Positions 47,212 through 56,502 of a stretch of 64,000 bases of DNA are shown here, piece after piece. A program made the position numbers and the translations under genes. The DNA is from Shewanella aestuarii (GTDB taxonomy: Bacteria > Pseudomonadota > Gammaproteobacteria > Enterobacterales > Shewanellaceae). Each line of letters starts with the position of its first letter. The first letter of the stretch is position 1. The stretch covers positions 267,202 through 331,201 of the forward strand of contig NZ_BMOT01000003.1 in assembly GCF_014647215.1 (NCBI RefSeq), read 5' to 3'. The notes beneath the pieces were generated by a model that worked only from the letters and a program-made list of their open reading frames with translations, searched no databases and had not been told where the DNA came from.

Positions 47212-48447
47212 TTAGAATGTGTAGTTATATTGCAGCGAGTAGTACATTGCGTTTGAATGGGTATAAGCTGAAATATCATTAGTGTAAATTGGCAGTGCTG
47301 ATTTCTCTAGCACGTGCACTTCTTCACCTCTTACAGCGGTTACACCAAAATCAATGGTTGATTTAGGCGACAGAATGTAACTAAAGCCAGCGGAATACCA
47401 CATACGGTCTGAGTCTGGGATAGATAATGATGATATTTCATCAACTACACCCTGATCGCTTGCCACACCAGCACGAACAATCCATGACTCATTAACGTTA
47501 TAGGTTGCGCCAAGACTGGTAAACCACGAATTACTCCAGTGATATTCTTTCAATGTTGCTTGCGGTGATACGCTACCATCTTTGAGTTTTAACTTGTCAA
47601 AGCTGCTCCACTCAGTCCATTGGATGGTGTAGTGAACAGCAAACTTATCCGTTAATTGATGGAAACCGGCAAATTGAGCGATATCAGCGATTGGCACTGC
47701 CAGTTCTTGATAGTCTTGACCAAGATAAGCAATATCACCTTTAGCTGTGATGTCAGGACTTGCGCGGTAGCTTAAACCGAAACGATGATTTTCATTCACT
47801 TCATAGGCAAAACCAACAATCGCGCCTACAGCCCAACCATCTGCTTCAACATCGACTAAGTTGCCGAACGTTTTTGAATGACGACTTAATGAGCCTGAAC
47901 CATAAATGGCATCGATACCGACACCGAAGCTAAATTCATCATTTACACGATATGACATGCTGGCATTCAAGTTAACCGTGGTCACTTCGGTATTACCCAG
48001 TAAATCAACCGGAGCTAATGGGCTTCTCTCAGCGATTTCAGTTAGATCGGTACCTGTACCATAATTGCTAAAAGCACCGAAACCGAAGGCTATTTTATCA
48101 TTGACCGGGTTGATATAAAAAAAGCTTGGAATAATTTTATCATCAGCTGCGCTGTCTAAACCGCCAAAGTCTTGCTTGCCAAAAATGGTGTTAGCACTCA
48201 CATCATCAATTGATACATCAATCGCGGCATATGTCATATTTGCGGATAAAGTTTTTTCATCAAACAATGCCATAGCTGCTGGGTTACGAGCTAATACTGA
48301 TGCATTGTCAGCGATGATTGCATCACCCGCCATTGCGCGGCCAAGGCCTGTTGCTGATTGGCTATTAAGTTGAAAACCCGCAGCGGATGCTTGAGTGCTT
48401 GCCAAGGTGACAGCGATAGCGAGAAGAGTCTTGTTAAATTGGATCAT
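47212..48447 (-). CDS. fadL: FadL/OmpP1/TodX-family outer membrane transport protein
   Basis: A 411-residue beta-barrel protein with signal peptide (LLAIAVTLASTQASA) and the mature N-terminus AGFQLNSQSATGLGRAMAGD, the FadL hatch region with NPAAMALFDEKTLSANMTYA. It ends in aromatic phenylalanine (YYSLQYNYTF), typical of outer-membrane barrels. FadL lets long-chain fatty acids or other hydrophobic compounds diffuse across the outer membrane. With fadIJ and aceBA in the same window it completes a fatty-acid utilisation set. The 380-bp upstream region holds an AAAC-N2-GTTT near 48625-48634, a weaker operator candidate. Confidence 0.93.
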   Translation of the reverse strand: MIQFNKTLLAIAVTLASTQASAAGFQLNSQSATGLGRAMAGDAIIADNASVLARNPAAMALFDEKTLSANMTYAAIDVSIDDVSANTIFGKQDFGGLDSAADDKIIPSFFYINPVNDKIAFGFGAFSNYGTGTDLTEIAERSPLAPVDLLGNTEVTTVNLNASMSYRVNDEFSFGVGIDAIYGSGSLSRHSKTFGNLVDVEADGWAVGAIVGFAYEVNENHRFGLSYRASPDITAKGDIAYLGQDYQELAVPIADIAQFAGFHQLTDKFAVHYTIQWTEWSSFDKLKLKDGSVSPQATLKEYHWSNSWFTSLGATYNVNESWIVRAGVASDQGVVDEISSLSIPDSDRMWYSAGFSYILSPKSTIDFGVTAVRGEEVHVLEKSALPIYTNDISAYTHSNAMYYSLQYNYTF

Positions 48448-48740
48448 ATTTTTGCCTATTATGTGCTGTTATTTTGTAATGCCGAAAATAGCGTGGCATT
48501 GTTCCAGCTTTAAATTTGCAGGCATCTTAGGTAAGCCGAGCGAATGCAACAACTCCGACCACCTGTTAGTTGTTGTTAACATTGGGTTAATTCAAAAGGC
48601 TGTTTTTTTACATTATGATGAGTTAAACAAGTTTTTTTATAAAAATGCTTATTTACTATGAGGTTAAGGCGGTTTTTGAGTTGACGCGTTGTTAATGTGA
48701 TGTTGTATTCAAACGGTGGGCTTTTGAATTTTAAAATGTA

Positions 48741-48766
48741 AAAAAGCGTACACTTGTACGCTTTTT
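48741..48766. terminator. Bidirectional terminator downstream of putP
   Basis: AAAAAGCGTAC-ACTT-GTACGCTTTTT is a perfect 11-bp inverted repeat, 59 bp beyond the putP stop on the minus strand. The neighbouring fadL gene starts on the far side on the same strand, so only putP needs it. Confidence 0.88.
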
Positions 48767-48825
48767 GCTGTTGAAGTAGATTTTTTACGCTACTTTGGTT
48801 GTTGAACGGTTAACTTATTGAGTGA

Positions 48826-50289
48826 TTATTTTTGGCTCAATAGGTTTTGTTCAAACGCATTAAATTGCATTTTAACTTCTGTTCTTGGGGGGGATATCTT
48901 ACTGAAAACTACACCAACGATTGTGGCAAACAAGAAGCCTGGTACTATTTCATATAGATCAAATAGACCGCCGTTTAATTGTTTCCATACCACAACCGTG
49001 ACAGCCCCAATAACAATCGTAGCGATTGCGCCATTGCGACTATATCCACGCCAAAAAAGAGATAAAATAACCACAGGGCCGAATGCAGCACCAAATCCAG
49101 CCCATGCATAACTGACTAAACCAAGTACGCTACTTTGCGGATTAAGCGCAATCACACCAGCAATGAGTGCAATGGCAATCACGCCGATCCGACCCACAAG
49201 CATTAACTCCTTGCTACTTGCTTTAGGACGTAACCATTTACGATAGAAGTCTTCGGTAATCACGCTGGAACACACTAATAGTTGTGAATCAATGGTACTC
49301 ATAATGGCTGATAAAATAGCGGCAATCAGTAAACCACCTACCCAAGGGTTAAACGCAGCATGGGCTAGGTGAATAAATACTGTTTCAGGATTATCAAGTG
49401 GCGCCTTAGCAAAATATAAGGTGCCAGCAATACCTGTGGCTAATGCACCAATTAATGCTAATACCATCCAACTCATAGCAATACGACGTGATAAGCGTAA
49501 GTCTTTTGCGCTACCTATGGCCATAAAGCGCGACAAAATGTGCGGTTGACCAAAATAACCTAATCCCCATGCAAGCAGAGATACCAAACCTATTACAGTG
49601 GTGTTCTCGCCGATAAATGTCAGCATGGCAGGATCTAGGGTATTGATGTTCGCCTGTGTTTCTGCGTCATAAAAAATGGCAATCGGTACAATAATTAAGG
49701 CGATTAACATTAAACAGCCTTGAAAAAAGTCTGTCCAGCTTACGGCAAAAAAGCCGCCAACGAAGGTATAAGACACAATAATCACCGAGCCAATGACCAA
49801 GGCTAAGGTGTAATCAAGGCCGAAAACTTTTTCAAACAGAATCGCGCCACCCACCATGCCTGATGAAGCATAGAAGGTAAAAAAGACCAAAATAGTCACG
49901 GCAGAAACTAATTTTAATAAGCCATGATTATCATTAAATCTATGCTCAAAAAAGTCAGGTAGTGTCAGCGAGTTATCAGCCATTTCAGTATAAATACGTA
50001 AACGCTTGGCAACAAAAAGCCAATTAAGCCAGGCGCCAAAAAGGAGTCCGAAGCCAATCCAAGCTTCACCTAACCCGCCTAAGTAGACAGCGCCTGGAAG
50101 ACCGAGTAATAACCATCCAGACATGTCGGATGCGCCAACACTGAGCGCGGTAACCGCAGGGCCCATTTTACGTCCGCCGAGAATATAATCATCAACAGAG
50201 TCGGTCTTTTTATATGCCCAAAAACCTATGCCCATCATTACGGCCAGATAGCCAATAAAAGTGATTAAAATTGGTGCTTGAATTTCCAT
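48826..50289 (-). CDS. putP: Sodium/proline symporter PutP
   Basis: A 487-residue sodium:solute symporter (SSF) with 13 predicted membrane segments. The family blocks are YILGGRKMGPAVTALSVGAS, DMSGWLLLGLPGAVYLGGLG, FGQPHILSRFMAIGSAKDLR and AAILSAIMSTIDSQLLVCSS. These sodium- and proline-site regions match PutP rather than PanF or acetate carriers. It imports proline as a nutrient or osmoprotectant. There is no putA next to it. Its own terminator is at 48741-48766. Confidence 0.94.
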   Translation of the reverse strand: MEIQAPILITFIGYLAVMMGIGFWAYKKTDSVDDYILGGRKMGPAVTALSVGASDMSGWLLLGLPGAVYLGGLGEAWIGFGLLFGAWLNWLFVAKRLRIYTEMADNSLTLPDFFEHRFNDNHGLLKLVSAVTILVFFTFYASSGMVGGAILFEKVFGLDYTLALVIGSVIIVSYTFVGGFFAVSWTDFFQGCLMLIALIIVPIAIFYDAETQANINTLDPAMLTFIGENTTVIGLVSLLAWGLGYFGQPHILSRFMAIGSAKDLRLSRRIAMSWMVLALIGALATGIAGTLYFAKAPLDNPETVFIHLAHAAFNPWVGGLLIAAILSAIMSTIDSQLLVCSSVITEDFYRKWLRPKASSKELMLVGRIGVIAIALIAGVIALNPQSSVLGLVSYAWAGFGAAFGPVVILSLFWRGYSRNGAIATIVIGAVTVVVWKQLNGGLFDLYEIVPGFLFATIVGVVFSKISPPRTEVKMQFNAFEQNLLSQK

Positions 50290-50437
50290 GAATATCCCGT
50301 CTAATTATAATTCTGGGACAATGCTAGCAGAAGTTTGAGGTGGTTCACACTTTAGCAGGGGAGCTTGGTTAAAAAAAACTCAGCCACACTGTAAAGTATG
50401 GCTGGTTATTAACAGTTGTTAACTCGGTAGGGAAGGT

Positions 50438-51145
50438 CTAAATAAAAGTTTGCTCAATTTCGCGTTTAACGTAATTAAGATCAGAGTTTTGTTCACCGAC
50501 AAGTAACATATAAGCATCTGCAGATTGAAAACCCTTGCCCTTATATTTTGCATCTGCAAAAGCGGTTTCTAATTTTAAACGCTCTTCGGCTGGCACAATA
50601 AACAGCGTCACTTTCTGGCCATTTTCATCTTGCATCACCAGGTGAAGCGACTTCACTCCCTGAAAATCACAGAAGGCGGTATAAAATACCCGACCAGGTT
50701 GTTGAATAAATTTAGATTGTTGTAACCCTGACATACTGGCAAGCTTAAAGTTTACATCATTGAAACCAATATCTTGCTCAATTTGAAGGGCTTTTGTTTC
50801 ATGGTAAACGTGCGCCAATGCATGCTCAGATAAATCAATTGGGGTAAAACGCAACATGCTGAAGCTGACACCTACGATAAAAGCGATAGAAGCAGCCATT
50901 GCCATTAAATAGCGTGTACGTTTTTGTGTTTGTTGGTGCTGACTCAATTGCTGGCGTAACAGTAACTTTTCCGCCAAATCGTTTGGCACCGAAATATTAA
51001 GCGCTTGAGTTAATTGGTTATCAAGTGCCTTTAAATCTTTCACCAATTTTGCATCATCAGGATGGCTTGCTATGTGCTGCAAAAAGTCATCTGACTGATT
51101 ATGGGGATCGCCATAGGCTTGGCGACGAAATTGTAGATCATCCAT
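50438..51145 (-). CDS. Anti-sigma-factor-like DUF3379 protein
   Basis: A 235-residue single-pass protein. N-terminal cytoplasmic domain with the usual anti-sigma length (MDDLQFRRQAYGDPHNQSDD, KDLKALDNQLTQALNISVPN), one membrane helix (LMAMAASIAFIVGVSFSML, about 82-101) and a periplasmic part (AHVYHETKALQIEQDIGFND, LHLVMQDENGQKVTLFIVPA). It overlaps the sigma gene by 8 bp, so the two are made together, as expected for a sigma/anti-sigma pair. The signal sensed by the outer domain is unknown. Confidence 0.88.
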   Translation of the reverse strand: MDDLQFRRQAYGDPHNQSDDFLQHIASHPDDAKLVKDLKALDNQLTQALNISVPNDLAEKLLLRQQLSQHQQTQKRTRYLMAMAASIAFIVGVSFSMLRFTPIDLSEHALAHVYHETKALQIEQDIGFNDVNFKLASMSGLQQSKFIQQPGRVFYTAFCDFQGVKSLHLVMQDENGQKVTLFIVPAEERLKLETAFADAKYKGKGFQSADAYMLLVGEQNSDLNYVKREIEQTFI

Positions 51146-51701
51146 TTGATTGACCTCTTACTTCTGGTATGTCTAATGCGTCTTTAAGCTGGTTTCTGGC
51201 GCGAAATAATCTTGTCATTACCGTGTTTCTATTTAAGTCCAACATGTCTGCAATTTCATCGCCGCTGAATCCACCAATAAGTTGGAGCAATAAAGGTTCA
51301 CGGTACTCAAGATCAAGCTTACCAATTTGCCTGCGTAACCAATAATGCTCGGTTTCATCTTCAGTGCTACTTGAGAACACATCTTCAAGTTGTTCTTGCT
51401 CAACATCACTGTAATCAAATTGCTTGCGCTCAAATCGGCGTGCATTTTCTCTACGCAAAATAGTGATTAACCATGCTTTAGCCGCTTTGTCATCATTTAA
51501 AGAATCCAATGCCCGCCATGCCCGTAAAAAGGTTTCTTGAGTGATATCTTCAGCCACATGTTTATCACCGCATAACCAAAAGGCATAGCGGAAAATGTCG
51601 GTATGAAGTGCCCTGACAAGGCTATCGTAACGTCGTTGTTTATTTACCATGTCAGATAAGACCGTGGTGTCAGTCTTTTTCTTTCGCAGAATTTCAAACA
51701 T
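51138..51701 (-). CDS. ECF-type RNA polymerase sigma factor
   Basis: A 187-residue sigma factor: sigma-70 region 2 (LVRALHTDIFRYAFWLCGDK, HVAEDITQETFLRAWRALDS) and region 4 (LDLEYREPLLLQLIGGFSGD, EIADMLDLNRNTVMTRLFRA). Regions 1 and 3 are missing, typical of extracytoplasmic-function factors. The overlapping downstream gene is its likely anti-sigma factor. Its regulon is not visible, but autoregulation is usual; a strong hairpin lies at 51776-51806 upstream. Confidence 0.93.
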   Translation of the reverse strand: MFEILRKKKTDTTVLSDMVNKQRRYDSLVRALHTDIFRYAFWLCGDKHVAEDITQETFLRAWRALDSLNDDKAAKAWLITILRRENARRFERKQFDYSDVEQEQLEDVFSSSTEDETEHYWLRRQIGKLDLEYREPLLLQLIGGFSGDEIADMLDLNRNTVMTRLFRARNQLKDALDIPEVRGQSNG

Positions 51702-51775
51702 TTTAAAAATTTCTTAGAATTGTTAGCAACAGCTTACTTGTTCAAGAGAATACCGCAACACAAAAGTGTGCAGTT

Positions 51776-51806
51776 CTCCAGACGCTTGTTAGGTGAGCGT
51801 CTGGAG
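51776..51806. other. Perfect 11-bp inverted repeat between batD and the sigma gene
   Basis: CTCCAGACGCT (51776-51786) and AGCGTCTGGAG (51796-51806) are exact complements around a 9-base loop, 15 bp beyond the batD stop and about 75 bp upstream of the sigma gene start. There is no immediate T run on either strand; a small ACAC/GTGT hairpin follows at 51760-51770. It may end or stabilise the Bat-operon mRNA, or be an operator for the sigma gene. Confidence 0.6.
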
Positions 51807-51821
51807 GAAGCAAAAACTAGA

Positions 51822-53441
51822 CTAGGGATTTAATTTGGCAATGACAGAGTCTGATGGTGTATTTTTGCTGTGATGGTAGGACTTCAGCGCATTTATTAAT
51901 TGCGATTTGTTAATAGTCGTGGAGTGCTTGCTATAACGGGATTGTTGTAAATCGCTTAATGCTTGGTTAAGTGGCTCAGACAACTGACTGATCTCAGTTA
52001 ACGTAACTTGACGCTGTAATATTGCCGAAAAGTATCTTTGTAATCCACTGATCACATCGCTGACATTATTACGATCACATGCTTCGGTAATCGTAGCTAG
52101 GCTGGCCACATCCGCAACAGGACGTTGAATGGTTTTCCTTGTAATATTAAGGTTTTGTTGTGAAACCGCTTTGCGCCATAATATCAGTGTTATTAACCAT
52201 AATGTTGCAAACAAACCCGTTAACCAAGGCCAGTACCTCGCATACTGATAGGCAGGTTGTTGTGGCGTGATAGTTAATGCATTATCGCCCATTTGACCAG
52301 GAACAACTGTGATTGTTTTAGCCGGTAAAATGGCATATTCCTGCTGCTTTAATTGGGTGTTCCACCAAGGTACTTTTAATTCCGGCAGAGTATAGGTGCC
52401 AGGTTTGGTAGGTACTATGGCGGCGGTTAAACTGTATTGCGATATTACCTGACCATCACGAATACCGGTTTGACGCAGTGGTTTTTCTGGATAAACTCTT
52501 AGGCCTTCGGTCGTCGGCATAGTCAATTCTGGCAGACTATTTTCATCCACATTCATGGCGATTAAACTAATGGTTCGGGTGATAGGGCTGCCCGCTTCAA
52601 AAGTGGTTTGAGTATCGGGCCATACTTCACGTAATGATACTAAATCGCTGACCAGCCATTCCCCTTGGTAACTAGGAGGGTAGCTATTGATTTGAATTAC
52701 TTTACGGTCGGCTTCGGTTTGCATAGGGATACTTTCATTAAAGCCAAACATACCGCCGCGACGTTGCGCTTCAACTAACACATCGCCTGAAAAATTGGCG
52801 CCGTCGATGATGATTTCACCTGGTAAACCCGCAACAATACCGTAGTTACGCTCAATAACTCGAAAACGACGGCCGTTAACGATTTCAGTGCTGTCGGTGT
52901 CTTCACCAATTTGTTTGATTTGTGCGCCTTTCACTACAGGTGCGCTGAGGACACCACGTTGTAGCTCAACGGCTAGATATAATTTAACTTTATAGTTAAT
53001 CAATTGCCCAACATAAGCTTCATCAACATTGGTGCTAGCCTCTATGTATAAATTCTGCGCTTCTTGTGGCTGACTTCCTTTGGGGGCTACTTGCAGAATA
53101 ATTGGCGATGAACTGATGCCCTCAATCGTGAAGGGCGGAATCGTAATACTGCCACTGGATTTTGCGGCTAACAGTATTTGCCAACGTGTTTCTTTGGTGG
53201 TGTTGAAGTTGACCATTTGAGTGCTTCTGCCCACACTGGTTCTACCCACAATAAAATTGTCCAATAATGCTGAGGTGTCTAATGCTGCGGTATTAAGATC
53301 ATCATTGGCCGTGATATTCAATACAAAGTATTCACCCGCAATTACGGGGTTTTTTTCAATACTGGCTTCAACTTGGCTAAGCGCCATAACCGAAGGGGCA
53401 ATAATAAGCAGCACAAGGCTTAATAAAATTCGAATTACCAC
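51822..53441 (-). CDS. batD: BatD-family protein
   Basis: A 539-residue exported membrane protein: signal peptide (MVIRILLSLVLLIIAPSVMA), several Ig-like domains of BatD (EASIEKNPVIAGEYFVLNIT; VGRSTQMVNFNTTKETRWQI; YIEASTNVDEAYVGQLINYK) and a C-terminal membrane helix (YWPWLTGLFATLWLITLILW) with a cytoplasmic tail. Bat proteins were named for aerotolerance in Bacteroides but their role is not settled; some MoxR/VWA systems act as chaperones. It is the last gene of the MoxR-to-BatD operon and overlaps the preceding gene by 7 bp. Confidence 0.92.
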   Translation of the reverse strand: MVIRILLSLVLLIIAPSVMALSQVEASIEKNPVIAGEYFVLNITANDDLNTAALDTSALLDNFIVGRTSVGRSTQMVNFNTTKETRWQILLAAKSSGSITIPPFTIEGISSSPIILQVAPKGSQPQEAQNLYIEASTNVDEAYVGQLINYKVKLYLAVELQRGVLSAPVVKGAQIKQIGEDTDSTEIVNGRRFRVIERNYGIVAGLPGEIIIDGANFSGDVLVEAQRRGGMFGFNESIPMQTEADRKVIQINSYPPSYQGEWLVSDLVSLREVWPDTQTTFEAGSPITRTISLIAMNVDENSLPELTMPTTEGLRVYPEKPLRQTGIRDGQVISQYSLTAAIVPTKPGTYTLPELKVPWWNTQLKQQEYAILPAKTITVVPGQMGDNALTITPQQPAYQYARYWPWLTGLFATLWLITLILWRKAVSQQNLNITRKTIQRPVADVASLATITEACDRNNVSDVISGLQRYFSAILQRQVTLTEISQLSEPLNQALSDLQQSRYSKHSTTINKSQLINALKSYHHSKNTPSDSVIAKLNP

Positions 53442-55501
53442 TGCTCTGTTTCCTTGACCTGTTGATTTTGTTGACGTCGTTTTTGGTATTCCAATTGCAT
53501 TTTATTGCGGATCAGTACCTGTGGATCTTCACTTATTGCGCGCAATGCTCGCTCCATATTTTCAGGCAATGGTTCTTGACCTAAGCTGGTAGGACTAATC
53601 GCTTGTTCAACTGGCTTATTTTGATCTTCCGTTGGTTTATCTGTGGGTTCAGAAGCTGGCGACGCTACGTTTTGCTGCTTTTCGCTATCGCTAGCCTCTT
53701 GCTGTTGCGATTCTGTATTAGCTTGCATGCTAGCTTCATTCTCTGGTGATTGTTCCTCTAAATCTTTGGCGTCACCTGAAGAGCTGGCATCAGATTGTTG
53801 TTTATCTGATTGTTGTTGAGATTGTCCATCTTGTTCATCTTGAGATGATGGCTGATCATTGGCTGATTGTTTGTTGGTATCAGCACCTTGCTGCTGTTCA
53901 TCTGTTTGAGGATTTTGATTTGGCTCAGCGTTTTCAGGTGATTGTTCATTCTGTTGCTGGCTTTGCTGTTGTTCATCCTTGCTTTGCTGGCCATTGGGAT
54001 CAGTATTTGAGCCGGATTGTTGCTGATCCTGCTGCTGAGCTTGTTGGTCTTCGCTGTTTTGTTCATTACTTTGCGGATCACCTTGCTGACCATTTTGTTG
54101 ATCATTTTGCGCCTGTTGTTTGAGTAACTCTTCAGCCAGCGCCAAGTTTTCCTGAGCCTCAGTAAAGTCAGGTTGCAACGATAAGGCATTTTGATACCGC
54201 TTTATCGCTTCAGGTAAATTAGAGAGTTGCATCAGACTATTGGCTTGATTGTATAGTCCTTGAGCTGTGTCATCTAGTTCAAAACCTTCAAGGGCTTTTT
54301 GATATTCCTGCGCTTTATAATGGGCTGATGCTTGCCAATTTGAAGCACTAAACTTTTTAGCTGCCTGTTGGTAATCACCTTGCTCAAAAGCTTGCTGAGC
54401 TTGCTGATCTTTGGTCAGCCATAAATCATCCCATACGCTGGCGCTAACACTGGGGCTGTAAGCACTGCCTACAGTGAGTAAGCCAATCAATCCCGCCAAA
54501 GGTAGCCATGCAGTGGGCAATACAATGTTAGGCAATATTCCATGTTTAAAGCTCAATAGCATAGGTAAAAGCAACAGTATTGCTAAGTAAGGTCCTAAAT
54601 CCTGCCAAGATTCCCCCTCAAGTTCAGTGGCTTTGGCTTGACCATCCTCAGCTAGCCATTGGCTTAATTGCTTTATATCGCTGCCATCTGCCTGAGTGGG
54701 AATAACGATTCCCGCTCCACGTTTGGCAAGTTTTTGCAATAAGCGAATATCTGTTTTAGCGACAACTACCTCATTGCTGCTGTCACGCATCAGCTGGCCG
54801 TCGGCTAACTTAATGGGGGCACCATTTTGGCTCCCAAACGCTAAAATGGATAATCGATAACGGCTATTTTTAAGTTGGCTATACACCTGATTAAATTGAT
54901 CATCTGAAACGCCATCTGTCATTAAAATGATATCACCTGTTATATGTCCTCCTTGGGCTAATAACTGCTCTGCAAGGGTGATTGCCGCGGATAAGTTAGA
55001 GCCTCTTGATGGCATAATATCAGGGGTTAATGTAGGTAATAAGTTTAATAATGTGGCGTTATCACGGGTAAGGGGACTGATGGTAAATGCATCACCAGCA
55101 TAGGCGATAAGGCCTGTTTCACCTTCTTTAATTTCTGATAGTAAGTCAGTTGCGCGAAAACGCGCGTGTGATAAACGGTTAGGGCTAAGGTCGGTTGCGT
55201 ACATGGAATAAGACATATCCATCACCAGTACACGTCCTTGTTCAGTGGCAAAAACGGGCAGGTTTTGCTTGGTTATCGCAGGTCCTGATAACGCCAATAC
55301 GGCAATTAGCCAGCAAAATGCTAGCATCCATTTCGGTTTACGCCCTTGCTCTACGCTGTCACTTATCAACATGGGACTTAAATGGGGCGCGATATATTGT
55401 TTCCAGGCCGATTGTTGCTGATGGCGACGCCAAAACAAGGCACTTAATAGGATCAGTGGTAGCAAGCCTAACAACCACTCTGGGCGAATAAAATGGATCA
55501 T
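53435..55501 (-). CDS. BatB/BatC-type VWA-TPR fusion with a long Gln/Asn-rich tail
   Basis: A 688-residue protein joining what are two genes in other Bat loci. Two N-terminal membrane helices flank a VWA domain (VLVMDMSYSMYATDLSPN, the MIDAS DxSxS type; GDIILMTDGVSDD). After a membrane pair at about 300-345 come TPR units (EYQKALEGFELDDTAQGLYN, EAIKRYQNALSLQPDFTEAQ). A low-complexity tract over about 455-640, very rich in Q, N, D, E and S, leads to a final helix (PENMERALRAISEDPQVLIR). The low-complexity DNA gives long spurious frames on both strands. Overlaps batA by 4 bp and batD by 7. Confidence 0.92.
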   Translation of the reverse strand: MIHFIRPEWLLGLLPLILLSALFWRRHQQQSAWKQYIAPHLSPMLISDSVEQGRKPKWMLAFCWLIAVLALSGPAITKQNLPVFATEQGRVLVMDMSYSMYATDLSPNRLSHARFRATDLLSEIKEGETGLIAYAGDAFTISPLTRDNATLLNLLPTLTPDIMPSRGSNLSAAITLAEQLLAQGGHITGDIILMTDGVSDDQFNQVYSQLKNSRYRLSILAFGSQNGAPIKLADGQLMRDSSNEVVVAKTDIRLLQKLAKRGAGIVIPTQADGSDIKQLSQWLAEDGQAKATELEGESWQDLGPYLAILLLLPMLLSFKHGILPNIVLPTAWLPLAGLIGLLTVGSAYSPSVSASVWDDLWLTKDQQAQQAFEQGDYQQAAKKFSASNWQASAHYKAQEYQKALEGFELDDTAQGLYNQANSLMQLSNLPEAIKRYQNALSLQPDFTEAQENLALAEELLKQQAQNDQQNGQQGDPQSNEQNSEDQQAQQQDQQQSGSNTDPNGQQSKDEQQQSQQQNEQSPENAEPNQNPQTDEQQQGADTNKQSANDQPSSQDEQDGQSQQQSDKQQSDASSSGDAKDLEEQSPENEASMQANTESQQQEASDSEKQQNVASPASEPTDKPTEDQNKPVEQAISPTSLGQEPLPENMERALRAISEDPQVLIRNKMQLEYQKRRQQNQQVKETEQW

Positions 55502-56502
55502 AGTGTTTTAGCTCCACGTTTGAATGAAGGTAACACCATTCCAGCTTGAAAATGTTGTCTACAGCTAATTAACATGCTCAATAATAAAGACATCAATAAA
55601 GGCCAATAAAACAATTCTTTTTTAGGGCGATAGCTTAATTGATCGCGAGTTACTGGCTCTAATTTATCTATGGTCTGATAAATTTGTTCAAGGTCTTCAC
55701 TACTGCGAGCCCGAAAGTATTGACCATGGGTCATATCGGCTAATTTTTGTAATTGTGTTTCATCTAAATCCATCGATGGATTGATACGCTCTTTACCAAA
55801 AATGGTGCGACGTTCGAGTAGCTCAGCACCAACGCCCACGGTATAAATAGTGATGTTACGTTTTGCGGCAATTTCAGCAGCGGTTTCAGGCTCAATAGTA
55901 CCAGCGTTATTCGAACCATCGGTCAGCAATACCAGTACACGGTTACTTTCTTCAACCATGTCAAAACGTTTTACAGCTAGGGCAATGGCTTCACCAATGG
56001 CTGTTTGTTTGCCCACTAAGCCGATTTGTGCATCGGTCAAAAACTTGGCAACAGAGCGCCTATCTTGAGTGAGCGGAGCTTGTAAATAGGCATGATCGGC
56101 AAATAAAATTAATCCGAGTCGATCGCCATTTCGACGTTCAATAAAATTAGCTAACACATGCTGGATCAGAGTAAACCGGTCAACGGTTCTACCTTCAACC
56201 ACCATGTCTTCAATTTGCATACTGCCGGATAAGTCTACCGCCATCATTAAGTCACGTCCTTTTGACGGTAACTCAATAGGCTCACCTAGCCATTGGGGTC
56301 TGGCAACGGCACATAATAAAAACAGCCACATTAGCCAGTATAATTTACGGGAGTGTTTAACGTTTTGTCGAGTTTGATTTTTGATGGCATGACTGACACC
56401 TGGTAGCTGCAGATGGCCACCTTGGTCGACATTTTTAGTTTGTCTAAAAAAGAGTGGCAACGGCAGTAAAACGAATACTAAAGGCCAAGTTAAGCTTAAC
56501 AT
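55498..56502 (-). CDS. batA: BatA-type VWA-domain membrane protein
   Basis: A 334-residue protein with membrane segments near the N-terminus (LSLTWPLVFVLLPLPLFFRQ and YWLMWLFLLCAVARPQWLG) and a VWA domain: MMAVDLSGSMQIEDMVVEGR (MIDAS DLSGS), LGLILFADHAYLQAPLTQDR, VLLLTDGSNNAGTIEPETAA. A C-terminal helix (LFYWPLLMSLLLSMLISC) anchors the end. VWA domains bind partner proteins through a metal. Overlaps batB/C by 4 bp and the DUF4381 gene by 7 bp. Confidence 0.93.
   Translation of the reverse strand: MLSLTWPLVFVLLPLPLFFRQTKNVDQGGHLQLPGVSHAIKNQTRQNVKHSRKLYWLMWLFLLCAVARPQWLGEPIELPSKGRDLMMAVDLSGSMQIEDMVVEGRTVDRFTLIQHVLANFIERRNGDRLGLILFADHAYLQAPLTQDRRSVAKFLTDAQIGLVGKQTAIGEAIALAVKRFDMVEESNRVLVLLTDGSNNAGTIEPETAAEIAAKRNITIYTVGVGAELLERRTIFGKERINPSMDLDETQLQKLADMTHGQYFRARSSEDLEQIYQTIDKLEPVTRDQLSYRPKKELFYWPLLMSLLLSMLISCRQHFQAGMVLPSFKRGAKTL

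Noticed and set aside
53746..54189. Two long frames opposite or within the BatB/C gene
   Set aside because: They arise from the Q/N-rich codon repeats of the real gene; composition is implausible for a protein.
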